This document shows, piece after piece, positions 9,528-16,630 of a stretch of DNA of 64,000 nucleotides. The position numbers and the translations under genes were made by a program. The notes under the pieces were generated by a model. The model was not told the origin of the DNA, searched no databases, and saw only the letters and a program-made list of their open reading frames with translations. The DNA is from Kitasatospora papulosa (GTDB taxonomy: Bacteria; Actinomycetota; Actinomycetes; Streptomycetales; Streptomycetaceae), in contig NZ_JNYQ01000004.1 in the NCBI RefSeq assembly GCF_000717245.1, positions 992,001 to 1,056,000 of the forward strand. The letters are read 5' to 3'. Numbering within the stretch: the first letter of the stretch is position 1; each line of letters opens with the position of its first letter.

Positions 9528-10241
9528 TCAGCGCTTTGCGACGAAGACGTGCGAGGCGACATCGGAGTCCAGCTCGGCCGCTTCGCCGCTGGAACCGACC
9601 AGCACGCCGCCGGCCGACTCCGTCACACTGACGACGGACCCGGGCTGCACGCCCGCCCGGCGCAGCGTGTACATCAGCTGCGCGTCGGTCTGGATCGGCT
9701 CACCGATCCGGCGCACCACCACGGTCTTGCCCTCCGTGCCCGGGTCGAGCTCGGCCAGGCTCACCATGCCCTCGTCCAGGAACGGATCGGCCTCGGACTT
9801 CTCGCCGAGTTCCTCCAGCCCCGGGATCGGGTTTCCGTACGGGGACTCCGTCGGGTGCCGCAGCAGCTCGAGCACCCGCCGCTCCACCGCTTCGCTCATC
9901 ACGTGTTCCCAGCGGCACGCCTCGGCGTGGACCTGCTCCCACTCCAGGCCGATGACGTCGACGAGCAGGCACTCGGCGAGCCGGTGCTTGCGCATCACCC
10001 GGGTCGCCAGCCTGCGTCCCTCCTCGGTCAGCTCCAGATGGCGGTCGCCCGCGACCTGGACCAGGCCGTCCCGCTCCATACGCGCCACGGTCTGGCTGAC
10101 CGTCGGACCACTCTGGTCCAGCCGTTCCGCGATCCGGGCGCGCATGGGGACCACGCCTTCCTCTTCGAGCTCGAGGATGGTGCGGAGATACATCTCCGTG
10201 GTGTCGATCAGTCCGGACATACGTGCCCCTCGATGCTGTGA
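9264..10241 (+). other. long antisense open frame across dmdR1 (adm-like position)
   Basis: The plus strand is open for 325 codons, completely covering the iron-regulator gene on the other strand. In S. coelicolor an antiparallel gene, adm, overlapping dmdR1 has been reported to affect siderophore and antibiotic production. In GC-rich DNA such antisense frames arise by chance, and the frame has no clear ribosome site, so I record it as a candidate only. Confidence 0.3.
9528..10220 (-). CDS. dmdR1: DtxR/IdeR-family iron-dependent repressor (DmdR1-like)
   Basis: Fe(II)-dependent DNA-binding repressor of siderophore and iron-uptake genes. It is 230 residues long, matching full-length three-domain DtxR/IdeR. 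The winged-helix is at 1-64 (RIAERLDQSGPTVSQTVARMERDGLV); the dimerisation domain follows; a C-terminal SH3-like domain starts near residue 150. All metal ligands fall at the family's canonical numbers: Met10, His79, Glu83, His98, Cys102, Glu105, His106. ATG 10220 has GAGGGG eight bases upstream. It is divergent from the SIS gene across 209 bp. Recognition as the DmdR1 orthologue rests on these residues and on the neighbouring SIS, PAS, pdxH and citrate synthase genes. No iron-box-like palindrome was noticed in its own upstream region. Confidence 0.93.
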   Translation of the reverse strand: MSGLIDTTEMYLRTILELEEEGVVPMRARIAERLDQSGPTVSQTVARMERDGLVQVAGDRHLELTEEGRRLATRVMRKHRLAECLLVDVIGLEWEQVHAEACRWEHVMSEAVERRVLELLRHPTESPYGNPIPGLEELGEKSEADPFLDEGMVSLAELDPGTEGKTVVVRRIGEPIQTDAQLMYTLRRAGVQPGSVVSVTESAGGVLVGSSGEAAELDSDVASHVFVAKR

Positions 10242-10344
10242 CATGAAGTCGTCGTGCGATGGCCCTCCACCAATTCTGACGCATGGCACCGACAACCGTG
10301 CCTCGCCGTCGGGAGTCCGTGCGGACGCCCGGTTCCGGGCGCTA

Positions 10345-10374
10345 TTGACAGCCCAGTGGTCCAGACCGCAACGT
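10345..10374 (+). promoter_or_regulatory. candidate promoter of the SIS gene
   Basis: Perfect -35 hexamer TTGACA (10345-10350). The best -10 candidate is CAACGT (10369-10374) with an 18-bp spacer, a weak match. The DasR-like box lies inside the spacer, so binding would block polymerase. Confidence 0.5.
10355..10370 (+). promoter_or_regulatory. DasR-responsive element (dre) candidate
   Basis: AGTGGTCCAGACCGCA matches the DasR consensus (A/T)GTGGTCTAGACCAC(A/T) at 13 of 16 positions, including the whole core except one base. It sits 60 bp before the SIS start codon and directly behind TTGACA. DasR is the GlcNAc/GlcN-6P-responsive GntR repressor of Streptomyces. Confidence 0.75.
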
Positions 10375-10429
10375 GATCCGCGACACGGGCACCGCACGGA
10401 CCCCCCACGCGCCAGGAAAGGCCTCCTCG

Positions 10430-11185
10430 ATGAGCGACAGCAAGCTCGCCGGTCAGTTCTTCGACGCAGCGATCGGCCTGCTGGAGCGGGTGCGCGACGA
10501 GGAGGCGGGGTCGATCGCCGCCGCGGGGGCCGCGATCGCCGACACCGTCGCCGCGGGTGGCCGGCTCTTCGCCTTCGGCGCCGGGCACTCCTCGCTCGCC
10601 GCACAGGACGTCGTCTACCGGGCGGGCGGACTGGCCCTGATGAACCTGCTCGCGGTGCCCGGCACCGTCGGCGTCGACGTCATGCCCGCCACGCTCGGCT
10701 CGGCCCTGGAGCGGGTGGACGGTCTCGCGAGCGCGGTGCTGGACTCCAGCCCGGCCCGGGCCGGCGACCTCCTCGTGATCATCTCCCTGTCCGGCCGCAA
10801 CGCACTGCCCGTGGAGATGGCGCAGAACGCGCGTGCGCTCGGGCTCACGGTCGTCGGGGTCACCTCCGTCGCCTACGCGACGGGCACGAAGTCCCGGCAC
10901 GTCTCGGGCGGATTCCTGCGCGACCACTGCGACATCGTTCTGGACAGCAAGATCGCGATCGGGGACGCCGAGCTGCGGACGGAGGGCGTGGAGGCACCCT
11001 TCGCACCCGCGTCGACGGTCGTCACCAGCGCGCTGATGCAGGCCATGATGGCCACCGCGGCGGAGGAACTCGTCGCCCGCGGGATCGAGCCGCCGCTGCT
11101 GCGCTCGGGCAACGTCGACGGCGGACACGAGTGGAACGGGCGCGTGATGCGGGAGTACGGCGACCGCGTCTTCTACCGGCACTGA
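10430..11185 (+). CDS. SIS-domain aminosugar-phosphate enzyme (UPF0309; NagS-like)
   Basis: SIS-fold protein of 251 residues from the UPF0309 family. The phosphosugar-binding loops are visible as FAFGAGHSSLAAQD (near 45) and IISLSGRNALPVEM (near 123), with a conserved C-terminal NVDGGHEWN. Family members bind phosphorylated sugars. The S. coelicolor relative SCO4393 has, to my recollection, been described as NagS, a GlcNAc-6-phosphate dehydratase involved in aminosugar toxicity; I cannot check that here. The DasR-like box in its promoter independently supports an aminosugar role. ATG 10430 follows AGGAAAGG. Divergent from the iron regulator. Confidence 0.85.
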   Translation: MSDSKLAGQFFDAAIGLLERVRDEEAGSIAAAGAAIADTVAAGGRLFAFGAGHSSLAAQDVVYRAGGLALMNLLAVPGTVGVDVMPATLGSALERVDGLASAVLDSSPARAGDLLVIISLSGRNALPVEMAQNARALGLTVVGVTSVAYATGTKSRHVSGGFLRDHCDIVLDSKIAIGDAELRTEGVEAPFAPASTVVTSALMQAMMATAAEELVARGIEPPLLRSGNVDGGHEWNGRVMREYGDRVFYRH

Positions 11186-11257
11186 GCGGCCCGGGGCGCC
11201 CGGACGGGAGCGGCCCGCGCCACCGTCACCGACGCACCGCCGGGCGCGGCCTCACCC

Positions 11258-12643
11258 TCAGGCGTCCGGCCCGGCCGTCAGCCGGGCCAGGTCGACCGCC
11301 GTGGCGACCCGGGCGGCCACGCTCTCCGCGTACGTCACGTCGGGGCGTTCGAACGCGCTGCGGTTCGCCGCGCGCAGGAACGTCACCACGCCGAGCGTCC
11401 GCCCCCGGCTCCGCAGCACCGCGCACAGGGCGTGCACCGAGCCGTCCGGCCACTGGTGCTCCACCGACCACGCCCCGCCCGCTCCCGCCGGCGCGGCGGC
11501 CCGGACGGATCCCTCGCGCTCCACGGCCTGGAGGGCCGGGTGTCCGGGCGCGTACCGCACCGGGAGCGGGCCGCCGGACACCGGCAGACAGGGTCCCGGC
11601 GCGTCGGACGGCGTGGCCGCGGCCCGTACGAGCCGCTCCCCCGCCGCCAGGTCCGCCAGCAGATCGACGACCACGTGGTCGGCGAACCCGGCCAGCGCGT
11701 AGTCCAGCGACGTGGTCGCCGCCTCCATCGGGTCCTCGCACTCCGCGGCCTGGCGGGCCGCGCGGTGCAGCTGCTTCGCGCGGAAGCGCACCCGGTCCGC
11801 GTCCTGCTCCGCGAGCTTCGCCGCGGTGACGTCCCGGAACAGCCAGCCGACCCCGAGCGGAACCGGTTCTTCCGCGAGCGGCGAGGCCAGCCTCAGGAAC
11901 CCGCTGCGCCAGCAGCGCCGCCGGTCGCCGTCGGCGGTGCGCAGGGTCACCCACAGCTCGGCCGGGGCGGGCGGCGCACCCTCGGCGAGGACGTGCTGCA
12001 GGGCGCTCTCCAGGTCCTCGACGCCCTGCACGATCAGCTCGCCCAGCGGTCGCCCGAGCAGCGTGGTGCGTCCGCCGCCCAGCGCGCGGGCGGCGTAGGC
12101 GTTCACCACGGTGGGACGCAGGTCGACGTCGACGGCGACGACGCCCCAGGACGCGTCCTCGAACAGGGCCTCGCTGAGCGCGATGGAACGCTCCAGGTCG
12201 ATCTGCGCGTGCACCTCGCTGAACGCGCAGTACACCCCGGCGGGCTTCCCGTCCTCACCACGGACCCCCGACGACTGGGTCCGCACGAGGACGCGCCCGC
12301 CGTCCTTGCGCAGCAGCGCGAACTCGTGGACCTGGCGGCCCGGCGCGTCCATGACGGACAGCAGCCGTCCCTGTACGTCCCCGGCGTCCGCGCTCCGGAC
12401 GGCCCACCCGGCGAATCCGCGCCGGCCGACGGCCTCGGCGGCGCTCCAGCCGAGGATCCGCTCGGCCTCGCGGTTCCAGTGGGTGATGGTGCCGTGCGCG
12501 TCGAACGCGCAGAGCGCGGCGTCCATCCCGTCCAGCAGGGCCGCGAGAAGCCGGGTGCCCGGGATCGCCGCCGGATGGTCCCGCCCGGGGTCCTCGTCGG
12601 GGCCGACCGCGTCGGTGGTCCCGGTGCTCCTGGAAGCACTCAC
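11258..12643 (-). CDS. PAS/GAF sensor protein without an output domain
   Basis: Soluble signalling protein of 461 residues. First PAS domain at about 25-150 (DGMDAALCAFDAHGTITHWNREAERILGW, then LLRKDGGRVLVR), second PAS at about 155-275 (LFEDASWGVVAVDVDLRPTVVNAYAARALGG), a short helical linker (AKLAEQDADRVRFRAKQLHRAARQ), and a GAF domain to the C-terminus. Streptomyces proteins with this order usually end in a PP2C phosphatase; here no phosphatase, kinase or HTH follows. GTG 12643 is chosen because GGGAGG lies seven bases upstream; ATG 12685 lacks a site. Ligand and partner unknown. Confidence 0.85.
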   Translation of the reverse strand: MSASRSTGTTDAVGPDEDPGRDHPAAIPGTRLLAALLDGMDAALCAFDAHGTITHWNREAERILGWSAAEAVGRRGFAGWAVRSADAGDVQGRLLSVMDAPGRQVHEFALLRKDGGRVLVRTQSSGVRGEDGKPAGVYCAFSEVHAQIDLERSIALSEALFEDASWGVVAVDVDLRPTVVNAYAARALGGGRTTLLGRPLGELIVQGVEDLESALQHVLAEGAPPAPAELWVTLRTADGDRRRCWRSGFLRLASPLAEEPVPLGVGWLFRDVTAAKLAEQDADRVRFRAKQLHRAARQAAECEDPMEAATTSLDYALAGFADHVVVDLLADLAAGERLVRAAATPSDAPGPCLPVSGGPLPVRYAPGHPALQAVEREGSVRAAAPAGAGGAWSVEHQWPDGSVHALCAVLRSRGRTLGVVTFLRAANRSAFERPDVTYAESVAARVATAVDLARLTAGPDA

Positions 12644-12776
12644 TCCGTACCTCCCGCAGGGCGTCTTCCGCTTCGCGTCTCGCATTGCCGCACGTCAGAC
12701 CATTGAACTCGAACGTGAGCCACCACACAGCCACTTCCCTGAAATCCGGTGTCCACCCAGGGCCGCGTTAATTCGG

Positions 12777-12805
12777 TTGTGCGTGCGCGAGGGCGTTCCT
12801 AGGCT
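12777..12805 (+). promoter_or_regulatory. promoter of the 12.8-kb small transcript
   Basis: TTGTGC (12777-12782), 17-bp spacer, TAGGCT (12800-12805). This fits the Streptomyces housekeeping pattern TTGACN-17-TAGRNT. Transcription would begin near 12812. Confidence 0.65.
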
Positions 12806-12819
12806 GTGGGCACACGCTG

Positions 12820-12833
12820 AAAGGAGGTGATCC
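12820..12833 (+). promoter_or_regulatory. full-length Shine-Dalgarno sequence
   Basis: AAAGGAGGTGATCC pairs without mismatch to the 3' end of bacterial 16S rRNA (GGATCACCTCCTTT). Natural genes rarely use more than 5-7 bases of this. It lies six bases before GTG 12839. Confidence 0.85.
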
Positions 12834-12838
12834 GAAAA

Positions 12839-12877
12839 GTGCAGTCTTATCGGATTCGTGAGGTGGCTGCGGGCTGA
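12839..12877 (+). CDS. 12-residue micro-ORF MQSYRIREVAAG
   Basis: GTG 12839 to TGA 12875-12877, immediately behind the perfect Shine-Dalgarno. The peptide is basic/amphipathic with no run of a single amino acid, so it does not look like a classical attenuator peptide. Its opening resembles the first residues of BldC/MerR-type helix-turn-helix proteins (MQSYxIxxVA...), but the frame stops at codon 13. It may be a remnant, a regulatory peptide, or a device for ribosome loading on the RNA. Confidence 0.45.
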   Translation: MQSYRIREVAAG

Positions 12878-12959
12878 CAGCCCGTCGTCGCACACCGTGC
12901 ACCTCGGCAGGCTGTCTGCCGAAACCCAAGCAGTCACCGACCCGCAGGCTCGCCGGTAA
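12858..12959 (+). CDS. 33-residue micro-ORF overlapping the first
   Basis: GTG 12858 to TAA 12957-12959, in the +1 frame relative to the 12-residue ORF and overlapping its end, so it could be reached by coupling or frameshift. It begins VRWLRADSPSSHTVHLGR. Third codon positions are about 80% G/C, as in real genes here, but there is no ribosome site of its own and most of the frame lies in predicted stems. Low confidence. Confidence 0.25.
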   Translation: MRWLRADSPSSHTVHLGRLSAETQAVTDPQARR

Positions 12960-13011
12960 GTCCGGCCGGCTCCTCCGCAAGGAGGGACCAGAGCCTGCGG
13001 GTTCCTGCGTT

Positions 13012-13029
13012 CCCCGGGCACTCCCGGGG
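13012..13029. terminator. stem-loop between the small RNA and the SDR gene
   Basis: CCCCGGG / CCCGGGG with a four-base loop CACT. It is placed to terminate the small plus-strand transcript and the convergent minus-strand SDR gene (stop at 13053). Confidence 0.6.
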
Positions 13030-13052
13030 TCGCCCTCTCCGGTCAGGAGGGC

Positions 13053-13838
13053 TCAGTACTGCTCGGACTGGCCGCCGTCGATCGCCACGACCGTGGCGTT
13101 GATGAAGCCGGACTCCTCGGAGAGCAGGAACGCGACCAGGTTGCCGACCTCCTCGGGCCTGCCGAAGCGCTTCATCGGGTTGACGCTGACGAAGGCCTCG
13201 CCGGCCTTCTCCCAGTTGTCCGCGTCGATCTGCTTGAGCGAGGCCTCGACCATCGGGGTCATGATGGCACCGGGGGCGATCGCCTTGACCGAGACGCCGA
13301 ACTGCCCGTACTCGACACCGGAGTTGCGGGTGAGACCGACCACGCCGTGCTTGGCCGCCGCATAGCCGGACTGGTTGCCCACGCCCCGTATGCCGCCGAC
13401 CGATGCCGTGTTCACGACGGATCCGGAGCCCTGGCCCTTCATGACCGGGAGCACGTACTTGAGGCCGAGGAACACGCCGCGGAGGTTGATCGAGACGACG
13501 CGGTCGAACTCGTCGGAGCCGAAGTCCTCGGTGAGGTTCTGCTTGCCCTCGATGCCGGCGTTGTTGAAGAAGCCGTCGATGCGTCCGTACGCCTCGACCG
13601 TGGCGGAGACGTACCGCCGGGTGTCCTCCTCGGAGCTGACGTCGGCGGTGATCCGCAGGACCTCCGCGCCGGGCGCCGCCTTCTCCACCTCGGCCGCCGT
13701 GTCCGCGAGGCCCTGCTCGCTGACGTCGACGAGCGCCAGCCGGGCGCCTTCCGCCGCGACCCTCACGGCCGCCGAGCGGCCGAGTCCCGAGCCGCCGCCG
13801 GTGATGAGGACGACCTTGCCGTTGAACCGGTCTTCCAT
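13053..13838 (-). CDS. short-chain dehydrogenase/reductase
   Basis: Classical NAD(P)-dependent SDR of 261 residues. Cofactor motif TGGGSGLG at 13-20, NNAG near 92, catalytic Ser in VNTASVGGIRG and YxxxK as YAAAK, C-terminal VAIDGGQSEQY. An acidic residue after the second strand (LALVDVSEQGL) favours NAD over NADP. ATG 13838 follows GGAGG. Substrate unknown. It is divergent from a TetR gene with a palindrome between them, so it is almost certainly the repressor's target. Confidence 0.93.
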   Translation of the reverse strand: MEDRFNGKVVLITGGGSGLGRSAAVRVAAEGARLALVDVSEQGLADTAAEVEKAAPGAEVLRITADVSSEEDTRRYVSATVEAYGRIDGFFNNAGIEGKQNLTEDFGSDEFDRVVSINLRGVFLGLKYVLPVMKGQGSGSVVNTASVGGIRGVGNQSGYAAAKHGVVGLTRNSGVEYGQFGVSVKAIAPGAIMTPMVEASLKQIDADNWEKAGEAFVSVNPMKRFGRPEEVGNLVAFLLSEESGFINATVVAIDGGQSEQY

Positions 13839-13880
13839 GACTGAACCTCCACGCCGAGATGTGCCGGATGACACTTAGGC

Positions 13881-13900
13881 TAGACAGTACGTACAGTCTA
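13881..13900. promoter_or_regulatory. TetR operator between SDR and tetR
   Basis: TAGACAGTACGTACAGTCTA is an inverted repeat with nine of ten matching positions per arm. It lies 43 bp from the SDR start and 42 bp from the TetR start, overlapping a TAGCCT -10-like hexamer for the SDR gene. Confidence 0.75.
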
Positions 13901-13941
13901 AATATTCCGCTGTGCCCGTATCGTGCGGCTCAGGAGGTTCC

Positions 13942-14547
13942 ATGGACGACGAACGCCCCGCAGCACGCCCCCGTCGCGGCCCGCACCGCGACCCGGAAGC
14001 CCACGAGGCGGTCCTGGCGGCCACGCGGGAGCTGGTGGCCGAGCTGGGCTACAAGGGCGTGACGATGGACCGCATCGCCTCACGGGCCGGGGTGGCCCGG
14101 ATGACGGTCTACCGCTGGTGGCCGAACAAGGCGGCCGTGATCACCGAGGCGGTCGCCGACCGGCTCGCCCCCGGACCGGCCCCCGACACGGGCGATGTGC
14201 GCGAGGACGCGCTGCTCTGGCTGCGGAACCTGGTGCGGACCCTGACCCTGCTGGGCGACCCCAGCGTGGTGACGGGCGCGCTGACCGAGCGCGGCGAGGC
14301 CGGCCGGGCGGATCTGCGGGACCTCCTGCGCGCCCACGCCGAGCGGGCCGCTCTGCTGCTGCGCAACGGCGTGGCCCGGGGCGGGCTCCCGGAGGGGCTG
14401 CCGGTGGACACGATCGTCGACAGCTGGACCGGTTACGTCGTGTACCGGACGGTGTTCCTGGGCCAGGAGATCACCGAGGCCGACCTCCTCGGCCTCGTAC
14501 GGCTGCTGCCGGAGTCCGGCGAGGCTCCGGGCGCCGAGGCGGGCTGA
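13942..14547 (+). CDS. TetR-family repressor of the adjacent SDR gene
   Basis: TetR regulator of 201 residues. The N-terminal helix-turn-helix is clear (LAATRELVAELGYKGVTMDRIASRAGVARMTVYRWWPNKAAV), followed by the all-helical ligand domain (TetR_C_11-like, LxxLLRAHAERAALLLRNGVARGELP type). ATG 13942 is preceded by AGGAGG. Divergent placement and the shared palindrome at 13881-13900 indicate that it represses itself and the SDR gene. Inducer unknown, presumably the SDR substrate. Confidence 0.92.
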   Translation: MDDERPAARPRRGPHRDPEAHEAVLAATRELVAELGYKGVTMDRIASRAGVARMTVYRWWPNKAAVITEAVADRLAPGPAPDTGDVREDALLWLRNLVRTLTLLGDPSVVTGALTERGEAGRADLRDLLRAHAERAALLLRNGVARGGLPEGLPVDTIVDSWTGYVVYRTVFLGQEITEADLLGLVRLLPESGEAPGAEAG

Positions 14548-14590
14548 GAGGCCCCGGACCCGAGGAGTCCAGGGGCTCTCGGGGAGCCCC

Positions 14591-15307
14591 TCAGGGGCAG
14601 AGGCGCTCCACGTGCCAGCCCGCCTCCGGGCTCTCCCGCACGTACCGCAGCCGGTCGTGCAGCCGGTTCTCGTGCCCCTGCCAGAACTCGATCGCGTCCG
14701 GCACGACGCGGAAGCCGCCCCACTGCGGGGGCGCCGGGACCTTCTCGCCCTCGGGGTACCGGGCCGCGAGCTCCTCGTAACGGTCCACCAGTTCCTGGCG
14801 GGAGCCGATCACCGCAGACTGGTCGCTCGCCCAGGCACCCAGCTGGGAGCCGTGCGGGCGGGTGCGGAAGTACGCCACCGTCTCCTCCCGGCCGACGCGG
14901 ACAGCCGAACCGGTGACGATGACCTGGCGGGCCAGCGGGTGCCAGGGGAAGAGCAGCGAGACGTACGGGTTCGCCGTGAGTTCCCGGCCCTTCCGGGAGC
15001 CGTAGTTGGTGAAGAAGACGAAGCCGCGCGCGTCGTAGTGCTTCAGGAGCACCGTCCGGGAGGACGGCCGGCCCCGGGAGTCGGCCGTGGAGACCACCAT
15101 CGCGTTCGGCTCGTGCAGCGCGCCGCCGCCGGCGACCTGGCGGAACCAGTGGGCGAACTGCTCCATGGGGTCCGCGGCGAGATCCTTCTCGGTGAAGTCC
15201 TCGGAGCGGTACTGCTCGCGCATCCCGGCGGGATCGGTGGTGCAATCGGATGACGGGACGCGAGAGGAGGCGGAAGCGGAAGACGGAGTGGCATCTGCTG
15301 TGGGCAC
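14591..15307 (-). CDS. pdxH: pyridoxamine/pyridoxine 5'-phosphate oxidase
   Basis: FMN-dependent oxidase making pyridoxal 5'-phosphate from PNP or PMP, the last step of vitamin B6 salvage. 238 residues with all family landmarks: MREQYRSEDF opening, NAMVVSTAD, SSRTVLLKHYDARGFVFFTNYGSRKG, PYVSLLFPWHPLARQV, QSAVIGSRQEL and the C-terminal RLCP-type ending. The C-terminus HDRLRYVR... is typical for the dimer interface. GTG 15307 gives an N-terminal Ala/Ser-rich leader of about 25 residues, as is common in Streptomyces; the start is less certain than the rest. It is divergent from citrate synthase. Confidence 0.95.
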   Translation of the reverse strand: MPTADATPSSASASSRVPSSDCTTDPAGMREQYRSEDFTEKDLAADPMEQFAHWFRQVAGGGALHEPNAMVVSTADSRGRPSSRTVLLKHYDARGFVFFTNYGSRKGRELTANPYVSLLFPWHPLARQVIVTGSAVRVGREETVAYFRTRPHGSQLGAWASDQSAVIGSRQELVDRYEELAARYPEGEKVPAPPQWGGFRVVPDAIEFWQGHENRLHDRLRYVRESPEAGWHVERLCP

Positions 15308-15432
15308 GGGGCCATCCTGCCGCAGCGGGCCGGTTTCCCCACGGGGAGGGGCACGATCGCCGGTCCGCGAGCCGGAGGGGCTGTGCCGGACGTCACCCTT
15401 CCCCGCGTCGTGGTAACCCGCCAGTATCGTGC

Positions 15433-15451
15433 TCAGGCCTTTGTGGCCTGA
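15433..15451 (+). promoter_or_regulatory. 7-bp inverted repeat in the citrate synthase leader
   Basis: TCAGGCC-TTTGT-GGCCTGA, just behind a TATCGT -10-like hexamer (15425-15430) and 31 bp before the citrate synthase ATG. It could be an operator or a leader hairpin. Confidence 0.45.
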
Positions 15452-15481
15452 ACACAGCCGCCGAGTCGAGGGAGCCGCCCG

Positions 15482-16591
15482 ATGTCCGACTTCGTACCCG
15501 GACTTGAAGGAGTCGTCGCGTTCGAGACGGAGATCGCCGAACCCGACAAGGAAGGCGGCTCGCTCCGTTACCGCGGCGTCGACATCGAGGACCTCGTCGG
15601 CCACGTGTCGTTCGGCAACGTCTGGGGCCTGCTGGTGGACGGGGCGTTCAACCCCGGTCTGCCGCCCGCCGAGCCGTTCCCGATCCCCGTGCACTCCGGT
15701 GACATCCGGGTCGACGTGCAGTCCGCACTCGCCATGCTGGCCCCGGTCTGGGGCCTGAAGCCGCTGCTCGACATCGACGAGGAGACCGCGCGCAACGACC
15801 TGGCGCGGGCCGCCGTGATGGCGCTGTCCTACGTCGCCCAGTCGGCCCGCGGCCAGGGTCGCCCGATGGTCCCGCAGAGCGAGATCGACAAGGCCGAGTC
15901 CGTCGTCGAGCGGTTCATGATCCGTTGGCGCGGTGAGCCGGACCCGAAGCACGTCAAGGCCGTCGACGCCTACTGGACGTCGGCCGCCGAGCACGGGATG
16001 AACGCCTCGACGTTCACCGCCCGGGTCATCGCGTCCACCGGTGCGGACGTGTCGGCGGCACTGTCCGGAGCGGTGGGCGCCATGTCGGGTCCGCTGCACG
16101 GCGGGGCCCCGTCCCGGGTCCTCGGCATGATCGAGGAGATCGAGCGGACGGGCGACGCGACGGCGTACGTCAAGCAGGCCCTGGACAAGGGCGAGCGTCT
16201 GATGGGCTTCGGCCACCGCGTGTACCGCGCCGAGGACCCCCGGGCCCGCGTCCTGCGCCGCACGGCCCGTGAACTGGCCGCCCCGCGCTTCGAGGTGGCG
16301 GAGGCGCTGGAGAAGGCGGCCCTGGAGGAGCTCCACGCCCGCCGCCCGGACCGTGTCCTGGCGACGAACGTCGAGTTCTGGGCGGCGATCGTCCTGGACT
16401 TCGCCGAGGTCCCGGCCCACATGTTCACGTCGATGTTCAGTTGCGCCCGCACGGCGGGCTGGTCGGCGCACATCCTGGAACAGAAGCGGACGGGCCGCCT
16501 GGTGCGCCCCTCGGCGACGTACGTCGGCCCGGGCACGCGCGACCCCCGCTCGATCCCGGGCTACGACCAGCTGGCGGACCTGGGCAACTGA
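15482..16591 (+). CDS. citrate synthase (type II-like, 369 aa)
   Basis: Condenses acetyl-CoA and oxaloacetate to citrate. The catalytic histidines are in GPLHGGAP and GFGHRVY and the acid in AAIVLDFAEVP. The ligand arginine region RDPRSIPGY closes the protein. At 369 residues it is of the short Gram-positive/2-methylcitrate synthase-like class, so a 2-methylcitrate synthase activity cannot be excluded by eye. The S. coelicolor neighbour in the same place is a citrate synthase. ATG 15482 follows GAGGGAG. It ends in a stem-loop at 16597-16630. Confidence 0.95.
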   Translation: MSDFVPGLEGVVAFETEIAEPDKEGGSLRYRGVDIEDLVGHVSFGNVWGLLVDGAFNPGLPPAEPFPIPVHSGDIRVDVQSALAMLAPVWGLKPLLDIDEETARNDLARAAVMALSYVAQSARGQGRPMVPQSEIDKAESVVERFMIRWRGEPDPKHVKAVDAYWTSAAEHGMNASTFTARVIASTGADVSAALSGAVGAMSGPLHGGAPSRVLGMIEEIERTGDATAYVKQALDKGERLMGFGHRVYRAEDPRARVLRRTARELAAPRFEVAEALEKAALEELHARRPDRVLATNVEFWAAIVLDFAEVPAHMFTSMFSCARTAGWSAHILEQKRTGRLVRPSATYVGPGTRDPRSIPGYDQLADLGN

Positions 16592-16596
16592 CGGGC

Positions 16597-16630
16597 GGGG
16601 CGAGGGGGTACAGGACGTACCGCCTCGCCC
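16597..16630 (+). terminator. terminator after citrate synthase
   Basis: GGGGCGAGG pairs with CCTCGCCC and GTAC with GTAC across a short loop, starting six bases after the stop codon. Confidence 0.65.

Larger units (their letters stand above)
12811..13029 (+). ncRNA. small structured transcript with anti-16S sequence and micro-ORFs
   Basis: No known RNA family recognised. A good promoter precedes it and a hairpin terminator ends it. Between them lie: AAAGGAGGTGATCC (12820-12833), complementary over 14 bases to the 16S rRNA 3' end; stem ATCCGA/TCGGAT (12830-12835 with 12850-12855) whose loop holds GTG 12839; stem CGGGCT/AGCCCG (12870-12884); CACCTC (12900-12905), which can pair with either of two GAGGTG copies (12824-12829, inside the Shine-Dalgarno, or 12860-12865); stem GGCAG/CTGCC (12906-12920); a 12-bp perfect stem ACCCGCAGGCTC/GAGCCTGCGGGT (12940-12951 with 12991-13002) enclosing CCTCC-GCAA-GGAGG (12972-12985). 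No plus-strand gene follows within the unit, so it is not simply a leader. Confidence 0.6.

Noticed and set aside
12695..13021. 108-codon minus-strand frame across the small RNA
   Set aside because: Cys/His/Arg-rich, no start context, and it covers the hairpins of the plus-strand transcript.
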